DNA of 64,000 nucleotides, taken from the NCBI GenBank assembly GCA_020226215.1, contig CM035228.1, forward strand, positions 61,291,989 through 61,355,988, in the 5' to 3' direction. This document shows positions 22,627-35,553 of the stretch, piece after piece. This DNA comes from Sindora glabra (Eukaryota > Streptophyta > Magnoliopsida > Fabales > Fabaceae). The notes beneath the pieces are model-generated. The model did not search any database. It was not told where the DNA came from and saw only the letters and a program-made list of their open reading frames with translations. The stretch's first letter is position 1. Each line of letters begins with the position of its first letter. The position numbers and the translations under genes are program-made.

Positions 22627-24495
22627 TAGTTATCTACGACAGAAATATGCAAAGTAAGTATTAAATTTAAAACATTTAATAAGGTCTTTTATTAAATGTA
22701 CCTCCCACTATTTCATTCAAATTAATAGCCCTCACTATTAATTCGGAAAGTCATATTGTCTAAGCTTTCTAATGGGTCAAGATCTATATTTCACTAAGCC
22801 TTAAGTTAGCTTTGGCTAATCACTTAAAACTTAGTTATTTAGGTAGGCAACACTTGCCAATTGTATCATATACAACTCTTGGATAGTTGGGTGAACAACA
22901 CTTGTTCTAGTCCATCTTATGAACTAAAGCCCAACTCTATGCCTTTAGGTCTCAATCCTATTGAGATATCCTAGTTAAGTCGGACCCAATATTTGACATT
23001 CGAATATCACTATTATCTAGTCGCATCTCACTAAGATAAACGAGATACCTTGCTTTAGCAAACCTACCTTATGTCGATTGAGGCCTTGATGAGTGCTAAA
23101 CATTAGAAGGTATCATAAATTATTATTGACTTAATATTTTAGATGAGGGATTTTAACTTAATTATTATCAGATCTCAGCATAACTAGCCTATTTATTCAT
23201 GCAATATATCTAGTATATCTCATATATCATATAAAGTAAATGAATAAAATAGACTACCGTATATCATATATTATGCAATGAATAGAACTATCACATAGTA
23301 GGAACACATTCTATCACATAGTAAATGCATGCTCATCAACATAATCAAAATGTCACATAGTATGACCCCAAAATTCTATTTTCTAATGACATTTCTAACT
23401 AACTCCTTAGCTTCTTCTTATCCCATAGCTCTTTAGCTTCTCCTTATTCCAAGCAAAGAATGCTCCATTGCAATTACAAATTTATAACAGAAACCCTGAG
23501 TTACATTCGGGGGGAATTGAGATAAGAAGAGAATATACATTAGAGAAATAGAGGAAGACACGACACGCAGGTCGTATTTTAAAATCCATCCATTAAAAAC
23601 TCCAAGGGCCATACTATGCAACACATTCATGCATCATATGTAATAATTGCTAAGAAATATATGTAACCAAGATAAGGAGGATGATTGACATATATATTTC
23701 ATAACATAATCATCATAAAAAATCATGTTCTAAAACAGTGCCTTAAGAACAAAAACAATTTTTGAATGCTACACAGAGTTAGCACGACAGTCCCACTAGC
23801 CGGTTAGCGGGCGGGGGTCAAGGGGGCAGAGCCCCTTGTCGAGGGGTGTGGGGGGCAGAGCCCCCTGAGCTAAAAATTGAATTCATCTGACATTCAAATT
23901 TTAATTCATTTTGCCAATAATTGACACACCCTAACTCAAACAATTTGACTATATGATTGACATTCAAATCATAGTTAAAAAATAGGATTTACGTCCAAAC
24001 ACTTTGAATAATTTTAATCATATCAATACAAATCCAACCGTGTTCAAATAAATTAAAGCATACATATACCTCATAGACCAAATTTAACTTAATCATATTA
24101 AACAAATTTAAACAAGTCTTTACAGATTCAGAATTAATCACATTAATTCTGTGCTGACTAGGTTATATGCTATTAAACGCAGAGAACATCACATATTCAG
24201 AACAGATTCATGGGTTTATCATTTGAAAAACTCAGAATTACGCATAAAATAGATTTGAATATGAAGTAGAAAAATGCAAGATCATATTCATGCAATTAAT
24301 CTCATCAATTGATAATCAGATTCGAAATTCAGATCATATATATCATATATATATATTTAGGAAATTAGAACCATACACGAGTTTGCATATATCTCATATA
24401 TATCTAGTTTAAATAGAAACTGATTTGATAATTTATCATATAAATATTCATCAAAGACGGTAAAACACATAATCAGAACTATGTTTTTGCAAGAA
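22627..24495 (-). other. Copia A untranslated leader with GC-rich hairpin island
   Basis: About 1.87 kb without coding sequence, partly alignable to the copia B leader. A GC-rich island lies at 23776-23870. On the minus strand it can form the same two hairpins as in B: AGGGGGC-TCT-GCCCCCC and CCCGCTA-ACCGGC-TAGTGGG. The difference from B in the second stem replaces a G-C pair with a G-U pair, so the fold would be kept in RNA. ORFs at 23433-23630 and 24357-24560 are not convincing. Confidence 0.6.
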
Positions 24496-24507
24496 GCTCT
24501 GATACCA
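24496..24507 (-). other. Copia A primer-binding site, initiator tRNA-Met
   Basis: On the minus strand TGGTATCAGAGC starts one base after the LTR end, complementary to initiator tRNA-Met. Confidence 0.92.
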
Positions 24508-24508
24508 T

Positions 24509-26158
24509 TGTTGGGAATTTGGATTATCATATGCAGCAAAAATTCAAAATTTTGATCCAAATTCTACCTAGGATCCAAGTAAAAAGCATAAATCAATGAT
24601 TAGGGTTTTACCTATTGGGCACTTGTATTTCTACTGATCAAAACTTGAGAGTGGATGAATCAAACGCCGGTCGGAAAGTACAGCGTCTTTACGGTATCCA
24701 CACGGAGTGAACAATGACCTCTCGCCCTCCATGAATCTGCTAGGATGCGTTTCTTTCTCTAGAAACTAGGATTTTGATGTTTTCTGAGTGATTTTGGATT
24801 TTAGGAAGTCTATGAGCGTGTCTTTTATATGCTGCCCTCAAGCCCCCTTTTATAGAACTTAAGCAAGGCACAATCCTAGTCCTAATAGGATAATGCTTTC
24901 AAAATCCTAATCACATTTAACAACTCATTTTATCCTTATCCTAGAGATAATGAGGAGAAATATGACTTATCTATTAATTATCTAATATTAGATAATATTA
25001 TCTCATAATATAGATATGTTAATATTAGATAATTGCATATAGTTATCAAATATCAAAATAATATTATCTCATAATATATTTATCTAATATCTGATAACAT
25101 AATTATTTAATATTACTTTAATATCAAATAATATCACATAATATATATATTACGTGAATTTATTATTCTTAATAATATATATATGCACGAAAATAAGTCT
25201 AATTAATTGGATATTAATATAATTAAAGTCCAATTAATTATTGTCTTATTCCTACTCCTTTTGTGTGACCGTGTAGGTTCTTACTACGTTGACAATGACT
25301 CATTATTGAGCCATAGACAGTAAGCAGTATCTAGCAATACATTACTGCCACTCAAGTAGTAAGAATGTTTGTGATTCGACATCCACCTAATACATGATCA
25401 ACGTTTTGCATCATAATCCTTTTGTAATAATATCCAAATTGAACTGGAGGCATGGAATGTGTCATCCTCGTAATGTTCAATTTATATTTCTTAATACTGA
25501 GTAGACTTAAAATAAATGATTAATATCACATATTAATTCAATTGAGCATGGCCATGCATTTCTAAGTCTCACTCAATTAAGGGGCTCAAGGATATTTTTC
25601 TTTTATACAAGAGTAACAAAATCTCATCTACATCACTCACTTCCCTCTGCACGATTTATGACACACCCAATCAATGCCCTACTTGTCATCCTGATTAAAG
25701 GTGACATAGGACAATATTAAAGTGAGTAATTCCTCATGTAGGGAATCGTAGTGACTTCAGGTTAAAAGTTTATGTGTATTTGTGATCATATGAGAATAAC
25801 TTATGACACGTCTATCCATGCAATATTCTCATAGTGGGTCAGTCCAGTACTTTGTTCACTAGCAATGTACTCATATATTGACTTGATATCATATATTCAT
25901 GATTTGTAATCATTAGTCACTATACATACTAGTCTCGATGTATTATTACTATCCTTTTCGTAATAATACTTGACTAAAGGCATTTTAGGAATAGCGAAGC
26001 TATTCCAAGGATAATTATTATATTAAGTTATAAATTGTGCATAATAATAATAAAATTATAAAAATAAAATATAATAATTAAATTACCTAAAATAAAACAT
26101 AATATATTGTGTATAACTTCAATCATCTATATGATTGATTTTATGACACACACCAACA
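24509..26158 (-). repeat. Copia A 5' LTR
   Basis: A 1650-bp LTR with ends TGTTGGG and CCAACA, homologous to 9668-11321. It is followed on the plus strand by the second ATGAG target duplication. Confidence 0.94.
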
Positions 26159-26163
26159 ATGAG
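26159..26163. repeat. Target-site duplication ATGAG, right copy
   Basis: Perfect copy of 9663-9667, flanking copia A. Confidence 0.92.
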
Positions 26164-27414
26164 AAATTTCTCTAAGAGGCCTTCTAATTTAGAAGTAGAA
26201 TAGGGTTGAGCTGGTGGGTTGTAGGGTCTTTGGTTTTGAAAACTGGGTGGTGGTGGTCTATTGTGAGTGTTTTAAATGTTATATGGCTGGTTGGGCTTGT
26301 AGGATAGATTTAGATGGTTCCTCCATGATAGCTTGTAGATGTTTCCAAAGGGTTCATTCGGATTCTTCTGTCCATACCCACTGTTGTGCACATAATTCAC
26401 TTGCTCAGTGAAATCCTACCCCAATTTACACTCAGTTGCCATGTGACCTATCATACCACAAATCTCATAAGGAAGGTCAGTAGCACCTATAACATTTACA
26501 CTAATAACTTGAAATTTATTAAATTTAGCCATAAGTACATTTACTTTGCTACCTAGACTTCCTAGTGCATCTACCTTAGCTGACAAATGATTAAAAGCAT
26601 CTAATTCATACTTATCTGGAGCTTTCCTTGAAGATCCTCTCTCATTTGACCATTGCTAGCGGTTCAAGGCTATGTCCTCAATCTATTCATATGTTTTATC
26701 CAACCTTTTGTTCATCAAAGCACCTCCAGCAGTGGCATCCACAGTAAGCTTCGTATTGTAGCTCAAACCATTGTAGAAAGTGTGACGAACTAGCCATTTC
26801 TCTAGCCTATGATGTGGGCACAACCTCAGAAGTTCTTTATATCTATCCCAAGCATCAAATAGAGATTCCCTTTCTCTCTAAGAGAACGTGGTGATTTCAT
26901 TCCTCAATTGAGCAGTCTTGCTTGGAAGGAAATATCGTGACAGAAAAGCCCTCAGTAGCTCTTCCCATGTGGTAATAGATCCTGCTGGTAAAGAATGTAA
27001 CCAAGCCCTTGCTCTATCCTTTAAGGAGAATGGGAAGAGTCTAAGTTTGATGGCATCCGCTGCCACACCATTTATCTTGATTGTGTTACAATATTCTAAG
27101 AAAATATGAATGTGGAGGTTGGGATCCTCCATTAGTCCTCCACCAAACTAGTTTTGTTGCACCATAGATAAAAGAGTTAGCTTCAATTTGAAGTTGTTAG
27201 CCTCAATAGTAGGCCTCTTTATACAAGATTAAAGCCCAGTTGCATCAGGTGCTGCAAATTCTCTAAGGGACTTGTTATCCATGCCTTCAATCACTGTTTC
27301 AATATTAATTGGCTCTTGAATATGTAGTGGTTTTTGCTCTCTCCTTCTCCTAATCAGAGTTCTTTCGATCTCCGGATCTAAGTCAAGAATTCCTTCAAGA
27401 CTTCTCCTTTGCAT
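26164..27414 (-). pseudogene. Athila-like gag, 5' part (broken)
   Basis: The ATG at 27412-27414 opens a frame containing RRSLEGILDLDPEIERTL and ending at TAA 27229-27231, a stop shared with the right-hand Athila copy (62303-62305). In the same phase follows the retrotransposon gag core: ADAIKLRLFPFSLKDRARAW, then FLSRYFLPSKTAQLRNE and, after a TAG (CAG to TAG), ESLFDAWDRYKELLRLCPHH. A CCHC knuckle of the form CEICGMIGHMATEC, partly altered, lies near 26430-26470, then a Pro/Asn/Gln-rich linker. Several further stops interrupt it. The frame meets copia A at 26163 and resumes at 9667. In an intact element this is the structural capsid/nucleocapsid protein. Confidence 0.88.
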
Positions 27415-27582
27415 ATACAAAATTTTTTACAAAAAGAGTAGGTAATACTCGAACAGAACAAAATAAGAAAGATATTTTATATAAAAATAAGAATATTAGA
27501 ACAAGATGAATTAAGAACTAAAAAAAATGAATCGCCTAGTCTAATTCACTCAAAAGTTTCTGTTAATATCAACTAGTTTCAA

Positions 27583-27600
27583 TCCCCGACAACGGTGCCA
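27583..27600 (-). other. Athila-like primer-binding site, tRNA-Asp
   Basis: On the minus strand it reads TGGCACCGTTGTCGGGGA, complementary with two or so mismatches to the 3' end of plant tRNA-Asp(GUC). It lies six bases after the LTR, as in the copy at 61929-61946. Confidence 0.85.
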
Positions 27601-27606
27601 AAAACT

Positions 27607-28962
27607 TGACGTGAGCCCGCAAGTGCACGGGTTTAGTCAAGTTATAGTATAAAAGATATTGTCTCCACAGGGATTGAGTGTTGAATACTAACTGAATTTC
27701 AAGGTAAATTATCTAGGTGTACTAATTGTGATTGTGAATTAAGAGTAAAATGCGAAACAAAGTTTAGTTACTAAAAAGGAAGCAAATGGAACTAGTATGA
27801 ATTAAGTAAAGATTTAATTCAAATGGGGTGGAAGTGTACTCAGCTTTAGGGTTTGCTTGTGCTATTCATTATGGAATGAAAATAATCTTCTAGCCTAGTT
27901 TACTGTTAATTTAGATTGCTGGATTACCGAAAATAAGCTATACCCCATTGCAAGGCTACTAGCTACTAACCAATAAATAAAGTGCTCAGAATTTCCCTAG
28001 TAATCACTCACTTAGGTTGCATTAATAGTTCTTTGAGAATCCAATTTTAAATATTTCATCTTGTACAAAAGAATCGAATTAGCTTAATTCCTAAGTCTAA
28101 TAAAGATTCCCAATGATTATGCAAGGTCTGATTAATTAATTGGTCATTCCAACCTAAAATCAACTAATCCTTTACACAAATCAAATATTCTAGAAGTATT
28201 GGGTTATTGAATTACAAAACAGCATAATCAAATCATAAATCAAGAATAAATCAAGCTAGATTATATTAAAATCAAATTCATAAATTCATGAACAAGTCTA
28301 CCCCAGCTAGCACTGAGGTTTAGTGTGAGTTCATTACAAAACTAGCAGAAAACTAGAAAATAGAGAGGGGAATCAAACTAGTCATGAAGCTCTACAAATT
28401 TCATGCTTGAATCTTCAATCCTTTACTTGAATCCAATCCTCCAAGGGTAGCAGTCACCCTCAGTGTCTTTAGGTCTCTCCAAGGGTTTCTACTGATGGCT
28501 CTCTCTTTTATTTTCAGCTCTCTTCTCCCTTTTTTAGCAAATTCTCCACATAAAACTTATATGGGTAAAGTACACAGGGTATGACACGACCTATATTGTG
28601 ACCCGTGTTCTTGTACGAAGGGTTAAGTAGTATGGTACACGGGGTCTGACACTCCCCATGTCGACCTCCATGTTCTTTTAAGAGCAGCTCAGTGAGATTT
28701 CGAAACACACAGAAAGATACACAGCCATCCACACGGGGTTCCTATACCCCATGTTCTTTGTCAAATAAGCGAATTTGCTTTGATTCTCCATAATTTGCAT
28801 GGTTTTGACTTCGGATCCTTTTCTAATGCTCTAATGAGTCACTTCAAAATCTGAGAACAAAATATCGAGCATTTAAGTACCCTTTTCTAATTAATTTGCA
28901 CAAAATACTAAAAAAATAAGTGATTAAACACATAAAATATAAGTGCAAATGTGCATTTATTA
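27607..28962 (-). repeat. Athila-like 5' LTR
   Basis: A 1356-bp LTR homologous to 1-1347 and 60527-61922. Its outer end reads TTATTA where the others have TTATCA, so the terminal base pair has mutated. Palindromic ACACGGGG modules lie at 28567-28754. The short ORF at 28514-28732 is not a gene. Confidence 0.92.
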
Positions 28963-30362
28963 ATGTAAACCTTGAACTTAATTTGGAAAGTCCTTATCTT
29001 ATATTATTTGAATACTTAATATAACAATGGTGAAATAATGATTTTATGCTCAAGAGTTTTAGATGATTATATTTAAAATATATCTATATCGTGAAAATCT
29101 AATATTTTCATATGTAGACTTCAATTTTGGATATTTCCAATAGCTGCAATTTTCCTTATCCTTTAAAAAGAGTTAAAAATATAAAGAAATGATAATTTAG
29201 AAAGATGAAGTAATAGAAGATAAACATTTTTAGACCTTCAAGTTCTATTATGTAAATCTCTATGGTTTAGATGTGAAATTCTTAAGTAATAGTATATTTA
29301 AGTTAAAGGTTAATCTAAGAATTATAAACATAAGAAGCAAGGGTATAGAAGGCTATTATATTATGATTGGAATTCAAATTTTAGTATGTGAAGAGAAAAT
29401 AACTAATATGCATATATTTATAATTTATTATTATCATATATTGATAAATAGGAAGAACAAAAGGTGAAAGCAGAGGAATTAAATATCTTCGAACAGGACA
29501 ATTTCATGTGAGTATATATCTCACCACTAAATTTTTATTTAAATAATATGATTTAAATATTATGAATTATATTCTTCTTATTGTTAGTACCAACTTTACG
29601 TCCTTGTTTATGTATATACCTATACTAATAGGTAAACTTAATTCTATGTTATTTTGAAAAATTATTATAGATTAGAGTGCACAGTGAAAGCATGATATTG
29701 TTATTTCTAACTATGGATAGGTTATGTTTGAATTCAATGATAATTGCATCTTATGCCGCATAGAAGAATATAATAGCATTATTATATATTTATGCCCATA
29801 TTGCCATGTGGTTGATATTATTTAGTGATGAATTAGTTATTTTGCTTTGAAGTTCTATAAATAGTTGTGAAATGAGAATTGAGCTCCTATGTATGTATTA
29901 TCTACGAATCCCACCATGGTTGGCATTGGAAAAAATGAATTGCATTAGAACAATGAGACTGAATATTGTAAACTATGCTAAAGAGATGATATGGAAGTCG
30001 GATGAGAAATTTCTAGTAAATAGTTATAAAAGATATGTGATTGATTTAAGAGCTAAATGAAAAATTTTCAGTAAGCAATTGAGATAAATATAGCATTGAC
30101 TTGGAAATCAAAAAGTGGTTATACATATATTTACTATAACTAAATATGTGATATGATATGATATTAAAAATTTTCTATAATTGGATGATTACTGTTAGTG
30201 TGATTAAGATGATTTATCTATGATTAGCCTTAATGGTTGTTTGTAATTGTGACTTCTACTTAGAATAAGTAATGTATGATACAATGATAATGATATTGTG
30301 TACTGTCAAATAATTGGACTTATTATAATTTATGATGAGAAGTATAAAACTTAAGTTATGCA
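28963..30362. other. AT-rich sequence, nothing recognised
   Basis: No domain, repeat structure or terminal signal was recognised. Short ORFs at 29273-29467 and 29872-30060 encode low-complexity or unfamiliar peptides with no supporting context, and I do not call them genes. Confidence 0.5.
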
Positions 30363-32943
30363 TGTCACGATCGAAAACTAAGGGCCATGACCGATGCATG
30401 ACCCTAAGGGAAATATATAATCATATAGGTCATACAAGCATAAAATATCATAGAATAACTTGTAACCTATTTCAAACTCAAGTGGGCATATGGCCTTTAT
30501 ACATTCACTAATTTTTCACATGCACATAGTCCCACATGGACTTTCTTAACTTTCAACATTCACTTATTAATCCATATATTAATAAAATACCTATATCATT
30601 TGGTAACTAAATAATCCTTCACAACCTATAACAAAACATCTATTTATATATATCAACAGAAGCATGCTTGCTTGTGGGTTCAATAGAGCACATCTAAAAG
30701 TATCTAAACTTTTACAACTTTCAAAATATACAAAAGTTTTATATTAAGCTCATATAGACAAAAGTGTAAGGCTAGCCACAAAAGAATGCTCCTTCCTTTC
30801 TAAAAAGCTGTAGACAACAAACCCGAAGCTAAATCCCTATCTAAAAAAAATTATATAAATAAAGTGAGTCATTGACTTAGTGAATAGATAATATGATTCC
30901 CAATAGGGATGGGACAAGTCATGGCATGGGTTTTTCCTTAGAAAGAAAATAAATAAGCTTTTCAATACAAAATGATATCATAAGATTTATACAATCATAT
31001 TTGATAAAATAACAATTGGAATGTCCATTAGAAATAGAATACTAAATCATGAGTTTCAAGCCTAAAAAACATAATAGGTTCTTTAAACATAATATAGGAA
31101 ATCATCATGAAGATAGATTTATGGTAAGAATTTCAATACAATATATTTATGATTAATAAATAATCAACATCAAAAGTTAATAAATTTAAAAATACATAAA
31201 CAATTAAAAATACACTTTTGGGATGAAAGATTTCCAGTCATGATTAATAAATATGAGCATTCCACTCATAAAGTAACAATCTCAAGAGAGCTCTTAACTC
31301 TAAGGCAACCCATCAAGTTATCATTAACTAATTTATATATGTTAGTTAACATATAAGATTAGCAACTCCCTTACTAATTAGGGTTTGAACCAAAGTGCAC
31401 TAAAGCTAACATCATCATTACCATTAACTATAGTTTTCAACTAATCTTCTCTTAAAACAAATTTATAAAATAATAGAATACTATAATAAGTGATATTTAT
31501 TTAAGAAAGTCATCAGTAAATAAACAATTTTATATATCAATGGTTTAAATCAATCTCAAACCATACTTTTTTCAGATATGAATATTTCATCAAGGTCTGC
31601 AGCCTTAGTAGTCAACATTTCTAATATCAAATCATTCCAAACTTATCAAATAATTAACTTTACAAGCATACATGAAAATTCAATTCATTATCACTTCATC
31701 CACAATAACCTTTCAATAAAACATTATATAATAAGGTTCCAATAATAGACCATTTCAAAATAAATCATATAAATTAATTTCTTCATGTAGTGTCATTCTA
31801 ATACCATTCTATATTACTATAATTCAAAGGAAATTTTTAAAATGTTTGTCCCAAAAGTATCTAGTGCTCTAACACATATATGGAATTAAAATACATAAAA
31901 AAATAAAAATAATTAATGAATTAATAAAATTAATAATTCAAAAGTATAAAAAAGGTTGGAAAATATATAAAAAAAATAAAAATACACATTATCTACTCAT
32001 AAAATAACTAATATATTTAGGTTAAACTCCTTCTACTTCACAAACCATCGATGCCAGTAAGGAGTATTCCTTAACCTTGTACAAATAATCAAATAATAAT
32101 TTAAACACAAATCAACACTAATTTTGCAACATTGAGTTTCCTACTAAAAAAATCCTAAATTTTACATTCTAAGAATAACCTAAGAACAAGCTAATCTTTG
32201 CTACTTACTAGCTAATCTAACTCCTAAATAAAAGAATAAAGCTTGGAAATTATCTTATTAGGTAAAAGAAAGAAGTTTTTAGAGTTTACTACCCTAAAAT
32301 CCCTAAATTTTGAATTGACCCGAAATAATAGCGAGAACAGTGAGAAAGTGAAAGAAAATACTTGGAAATGTGAAGAAAAGGAGTTGTCTTGAGTGGGTAG
32401 AAGTGGAAGAGGAAAAAGAAGAAGAGCAAAGCTGAAGGAAGAGGGTTTCATATTATCTATGTTGTTTTCAAGCATGTTCTAGTCCTACTTCGGGTGGCTA
32501 ATATTAGATGATTCTAATACTATTTTGAGTGGTTAATAATAGGGTTTTTTATGTCTATATACTAGATCTAGGCTTTTGGGTCACTATTCAACACCTTATT
32601 ACCCAAAGTAAATGTCCTTATTTCCCATTTGTCATTTTACTTTTCATTTACTTAAAATATAAATGTAAATAAGGAAATGCCCCTTATTTGGATTCAAAAA
32701 AATATCAAAAAAAAAATCAAAACTCTAAAGAATAAAAATTTAGATTTTGGATTTTAATTCAAAATGTTAAATTTTAGAAAATTTTAAAAATAGCAATTTC
32801 TCAAAATGATCATTTTAGGTTTTCAAAAATCTATTAAAAATCACTTTTTGATGTAAAATTATAAAATGAACTAATATCAGGATTTTTATTTTTCAAATAA
32901 TACATATTTTATATAGCCCTCCAAAGGAGGTGTCTTAGACTTA
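30363..32943 (+). repeat. Decayed LTR-like segment, possibly a solo gypsy LTR
   Basis: Starts TGTCACGATCGAAAA, resembling the TGTCACGACC start of many plant chromovirus LTRs. The following text (AAGGGCCATGACC, then GTCATACAAGCATAAAAT) and a GTGAGTCATTGACTTAGTGA block near 30861 fit such LTRs. A plausible end is CTCCAAAGGAGGTGTC near 32935, but it does not end in a clean CA and I found no target duplication. The right boundary is approximate. The ORF at 32224-32475 on the minus strand is not convincing. Confidence 0.35.
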
Positions 32944-33710
32944 GAAATTTTTTTTAAATTCTGACAAACTTAATTTTATTTATGAAACTAGGCTAAATAA
33001 TAGTATAAATCAAATTAAATTCTTTCAATAAGTTAGAGAAGAAATGGTTTAAGCTCATTCAAGATAAGCCTAAGTTCATACTAAAACTATCTAACTATAT
33101 TTTATGCTATAATGATCCTAAATTACCTATTAATGGTGAGGTTGTTATATTAGATGGATACTTCACTTGAGGCTTGGTTTCACATGTTCAAAAACTCAAA
33201 GACCTTGTGTTGAAATTATTTTCCTAACCAAACTTTTAACTAGCATGAAACTTAAGTGAATTGAGATTTAATAATAGTTGATATATACTCACTAAGCTCT
33301 TATAACTCACTCCATTGTATCTTCAATGTTTTCAGACTGTGGTAAGCACATTTGAGCTTATTGCATTTGTGGAGAAGCAAAGACCGTCTAGATTGAAGAT
33401 TTGATAATTGGGATTCTTTTTGAAATAAGATTAAAATTAGAAATAGAAATGATATTGATTTAACATTTGATGTATTGAATTATTTATTTGTATATAAATT
33501 TGAAATTGTAATGTTTTATATGTATGTTTATCACTATCATATCTGAAAAATCATAGGTGTTATATTTTAGGACGTGTGACCTTCAGGAAGTATCCAAAAA
33601 TATGGAAGATTCTATCCATTTTTCTACAAAATTTTTAAAATAAATATATAAGTTCCTTGGAATTTGGAAATTTCCATTAGATAGAAAGAATGAAACTTGT
33701 TAAGGCTATC
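32944..33710. other. AT-rich sequence with weak LTR-like features
   Basis: A block around 33280-33400 (ACTCACTAAGCTCTTATAAC followed by a TTTTCAG) is reminiscent of the 3' part of plant gypsy LTRs. No coding sequence or terminus can be fixed. Confidence 0.3.
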
Positions 33711-35553
33711 TGTCACGATCGAAAATGAGTTATGACATCTAATGATAGTATATGCTAGATACATGTAAACAAGCACTGTTTTAAATATCAATGATATGCA
33801 AGATATTTTCTATATTATTTCCTCTTACTTTATATCTCTTTGTGTGTTGCATATGCTTAATTTTATAGAATTGACCTTGTTATATAACTTGGGATTAGTT
33901 TTATAATGATTTGAAATTATTCAGTTAATACTAGATTTTTATACTATTTTAGATTTTCAACAATATCTTGAGTTCTGAATATTGGATTAGGGTGATCTTT
34001 ATATTGTTGGAAATTTTATCTAATTCAAACATCTGGAAGGCCTAATTTAGCTAAGAAGTTGAAGCTAAGTTTCTATCCTACCTAAGCTAATTTCAATTTT
34101 TAGATCATATCTAGAGCTCCAGAGATCCTATTAAAGTGAAAATAACACTCAAAGTTTTTGAAGACCTAACCTTACAACTTTTGTGTTTAAAGTTCTACAA
34201 AACTATGTCACTTTAATGGTCTTACATTGGATAGAAGTCAGACCTACAAAATTTTACCATTGTAACTCTTGTAGTATAAGGCTTCCAAAATTAGTCAAGC
34301 CCTATTCTTTGTAACCTTAGAAGACATATAATTCATGTCTATTAGATTTTTAGAGGTTAACAAATCAAATATAAAGTTTTTGTGCCTCCAAAGACAAAAA
34401 TACTTTTTACTTTTACATAATTCAATAAAAATAACTTTTCTTTCTTTCAAGTTTCTTCTTCTTTTGCTATGGAATGATAAATCTCTAGTTGATTTAAGGA
34501 CTTTGAGGCTTTTGTCCATCTGGATTATAAGATCCTAAGTTGTAATGTTAACTTCTTCTAATTGATTTTCTTCTTTTCCTAATTTTTTATGCTGATTATT
34601 TGGAATTGCATGAATTAAATGCCAATTTGGTATAATTTGTTTCAACTTTATGATTTTTTATGTTTATCTATTTTTGTATTGAACCTAGTTTGTTAATGAT
34701 GATTTTTCACATAGAAACAGAGGGTTGAGAAATCAAATTAGAGGTTTCTAGTTTAACATTTCAATTTAGCTTAATTTTATTTTTAAATCAATTTTGATAT
34801 AACTTTATGAAGTATAGCAGTTGCTTAATTCTAATGATATTAATTAATTAAATCCTAGATGGTTATGTAACAAAGGATTGATGAATTATTGCAAGGATTC
34901 TAGATAATTCAAGGTTAAAAAATTAATTAGAATAATCAAATATTTTATTATCTATAATTAATCTACACTAAACCCTAAACCTAAAATCAATTTCGAAATG
35001 GCTTTATAAATTATAATGGTTACTTAATTTTACTAATCTTAATTAATTAAATCCTAAATGGTTATCTAGCATAGGATTCATGAATTATTACAAGGGTTTT
35101 AGATAATTCAAGGTCGAAGAATTTATTGAAATAGTCAAATTTTTTGTGATCTATAATTAATCTACACTAAAAGGCCTCAAATCCTTGGATTAATTATTTT
35201 ATTATATTGATTTTCTTTCTTTTTATTTTACTTCTATATTTTGTTTTGTTTAGTACATTTGTATTAATTTCAAATCAAAACCCCTAATTTGGTTTTATGT
35301 TCATTTTGTTCTATATTCTATCTAAACTCTATTTACATTCTGTCTACATCTCTATTTCACTTCTATTTGCATTTCTCCCTTTTGTTTTTAGTGCATAAAA
35401 AGCTTGAACAATTTAATAATCATAGTTAGTAAATCATTGAGAAAGGATATATCAAGTAGATCACTAAAGGTTTGACCTAGTTTGTCACCCTTTATTGCAA
35501 AACTTTTTAACACACCAGTAATATTTAATTTTGGTGTATTATGACATGCATCA
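33711..35553 (+). repeat. Decayed gypsy LTR-like sequence
   Basis: Starts with the same 15 bases TGTCACGATCGAAAA as 30363, but differs afterwards. The right part (about 35395-35553: a TTTGACCTAGTTTGTCACCC block, ACACACCAGT, TTTTGGTG and GACATGCATCA) resembles the end of Tat/Athila-type LTRs. No primer site follows. Whether the two ends belong to one LTR is uncertain. Confidence 0.3.
34790..35175. repeat. Two direct copies of a ~200-bp unit
   Basis: Both copies contain TTAATTAATTAAATCCTA, a GGATT-TGAATTATT segment, AGATAATTCAAGGT and ATCTATAATTAATCTACACT in the same order, starting near 34790 and 35000. This is a tandem duplication within the LTR-like segment. Confidence 0.65.

Larger units (their letters stand above)
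9668..26158 (-). mobile_element. Ty1/copia element A, itself interrupted by copia B
   Basis: Boundaries are two direct LTRs (9668-11321 and 24509-26158), a 5-bp duplication ATGAG, a primer site for initiator tRNA-Met next to the right LTR and a polypurine tract next to the left LTR, all in minus orientation. Domain order is gag, protease, integrase, then only the end of RNase H. Most of reverse transcriptase is deleted. The LTRs differ by nearly 10% over the first 200 bp compared by eye and less elsewhere, so A is clearly older than B, which sits inside its gag. Confidence 0.93.
1..28962 (-). mobile_element. Athila-like Ty3/gypsy LTR retrotransposon, interrupted by copia A
   Basis: Reading on the minus strand, the order is 5' LTR (27607-28962), tRNA-Asp primer site, gag, protease, reverse transcriptase, RNase H, integrase, env-like ORF, polypurine tract and 3' LTR (cut by the window start). 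Pol order RT-RNaseH-IN is that of Ty3/gypsy, and the tRNA-Asp primer plus the extra ORF after integrase point to the Athila lineage. About 12.5 kb of the element itself is visible once the 16.5 kb nested copia insertion is removed. All coding parts carry stops or frameshifts. The two LTRs differ by roughly 5-6% over a 280-bp stretch I compared by eye, so the insertion is old. The flanking duplication cannot be checked because the far end lies outside the window. Confidence 0.88.

Noticed and set aside
29872..30060. A 62-codon ORF with a varied, non-repetitive composition
   Set aside because: No family recognised, no context, and length within chance for this base composition.
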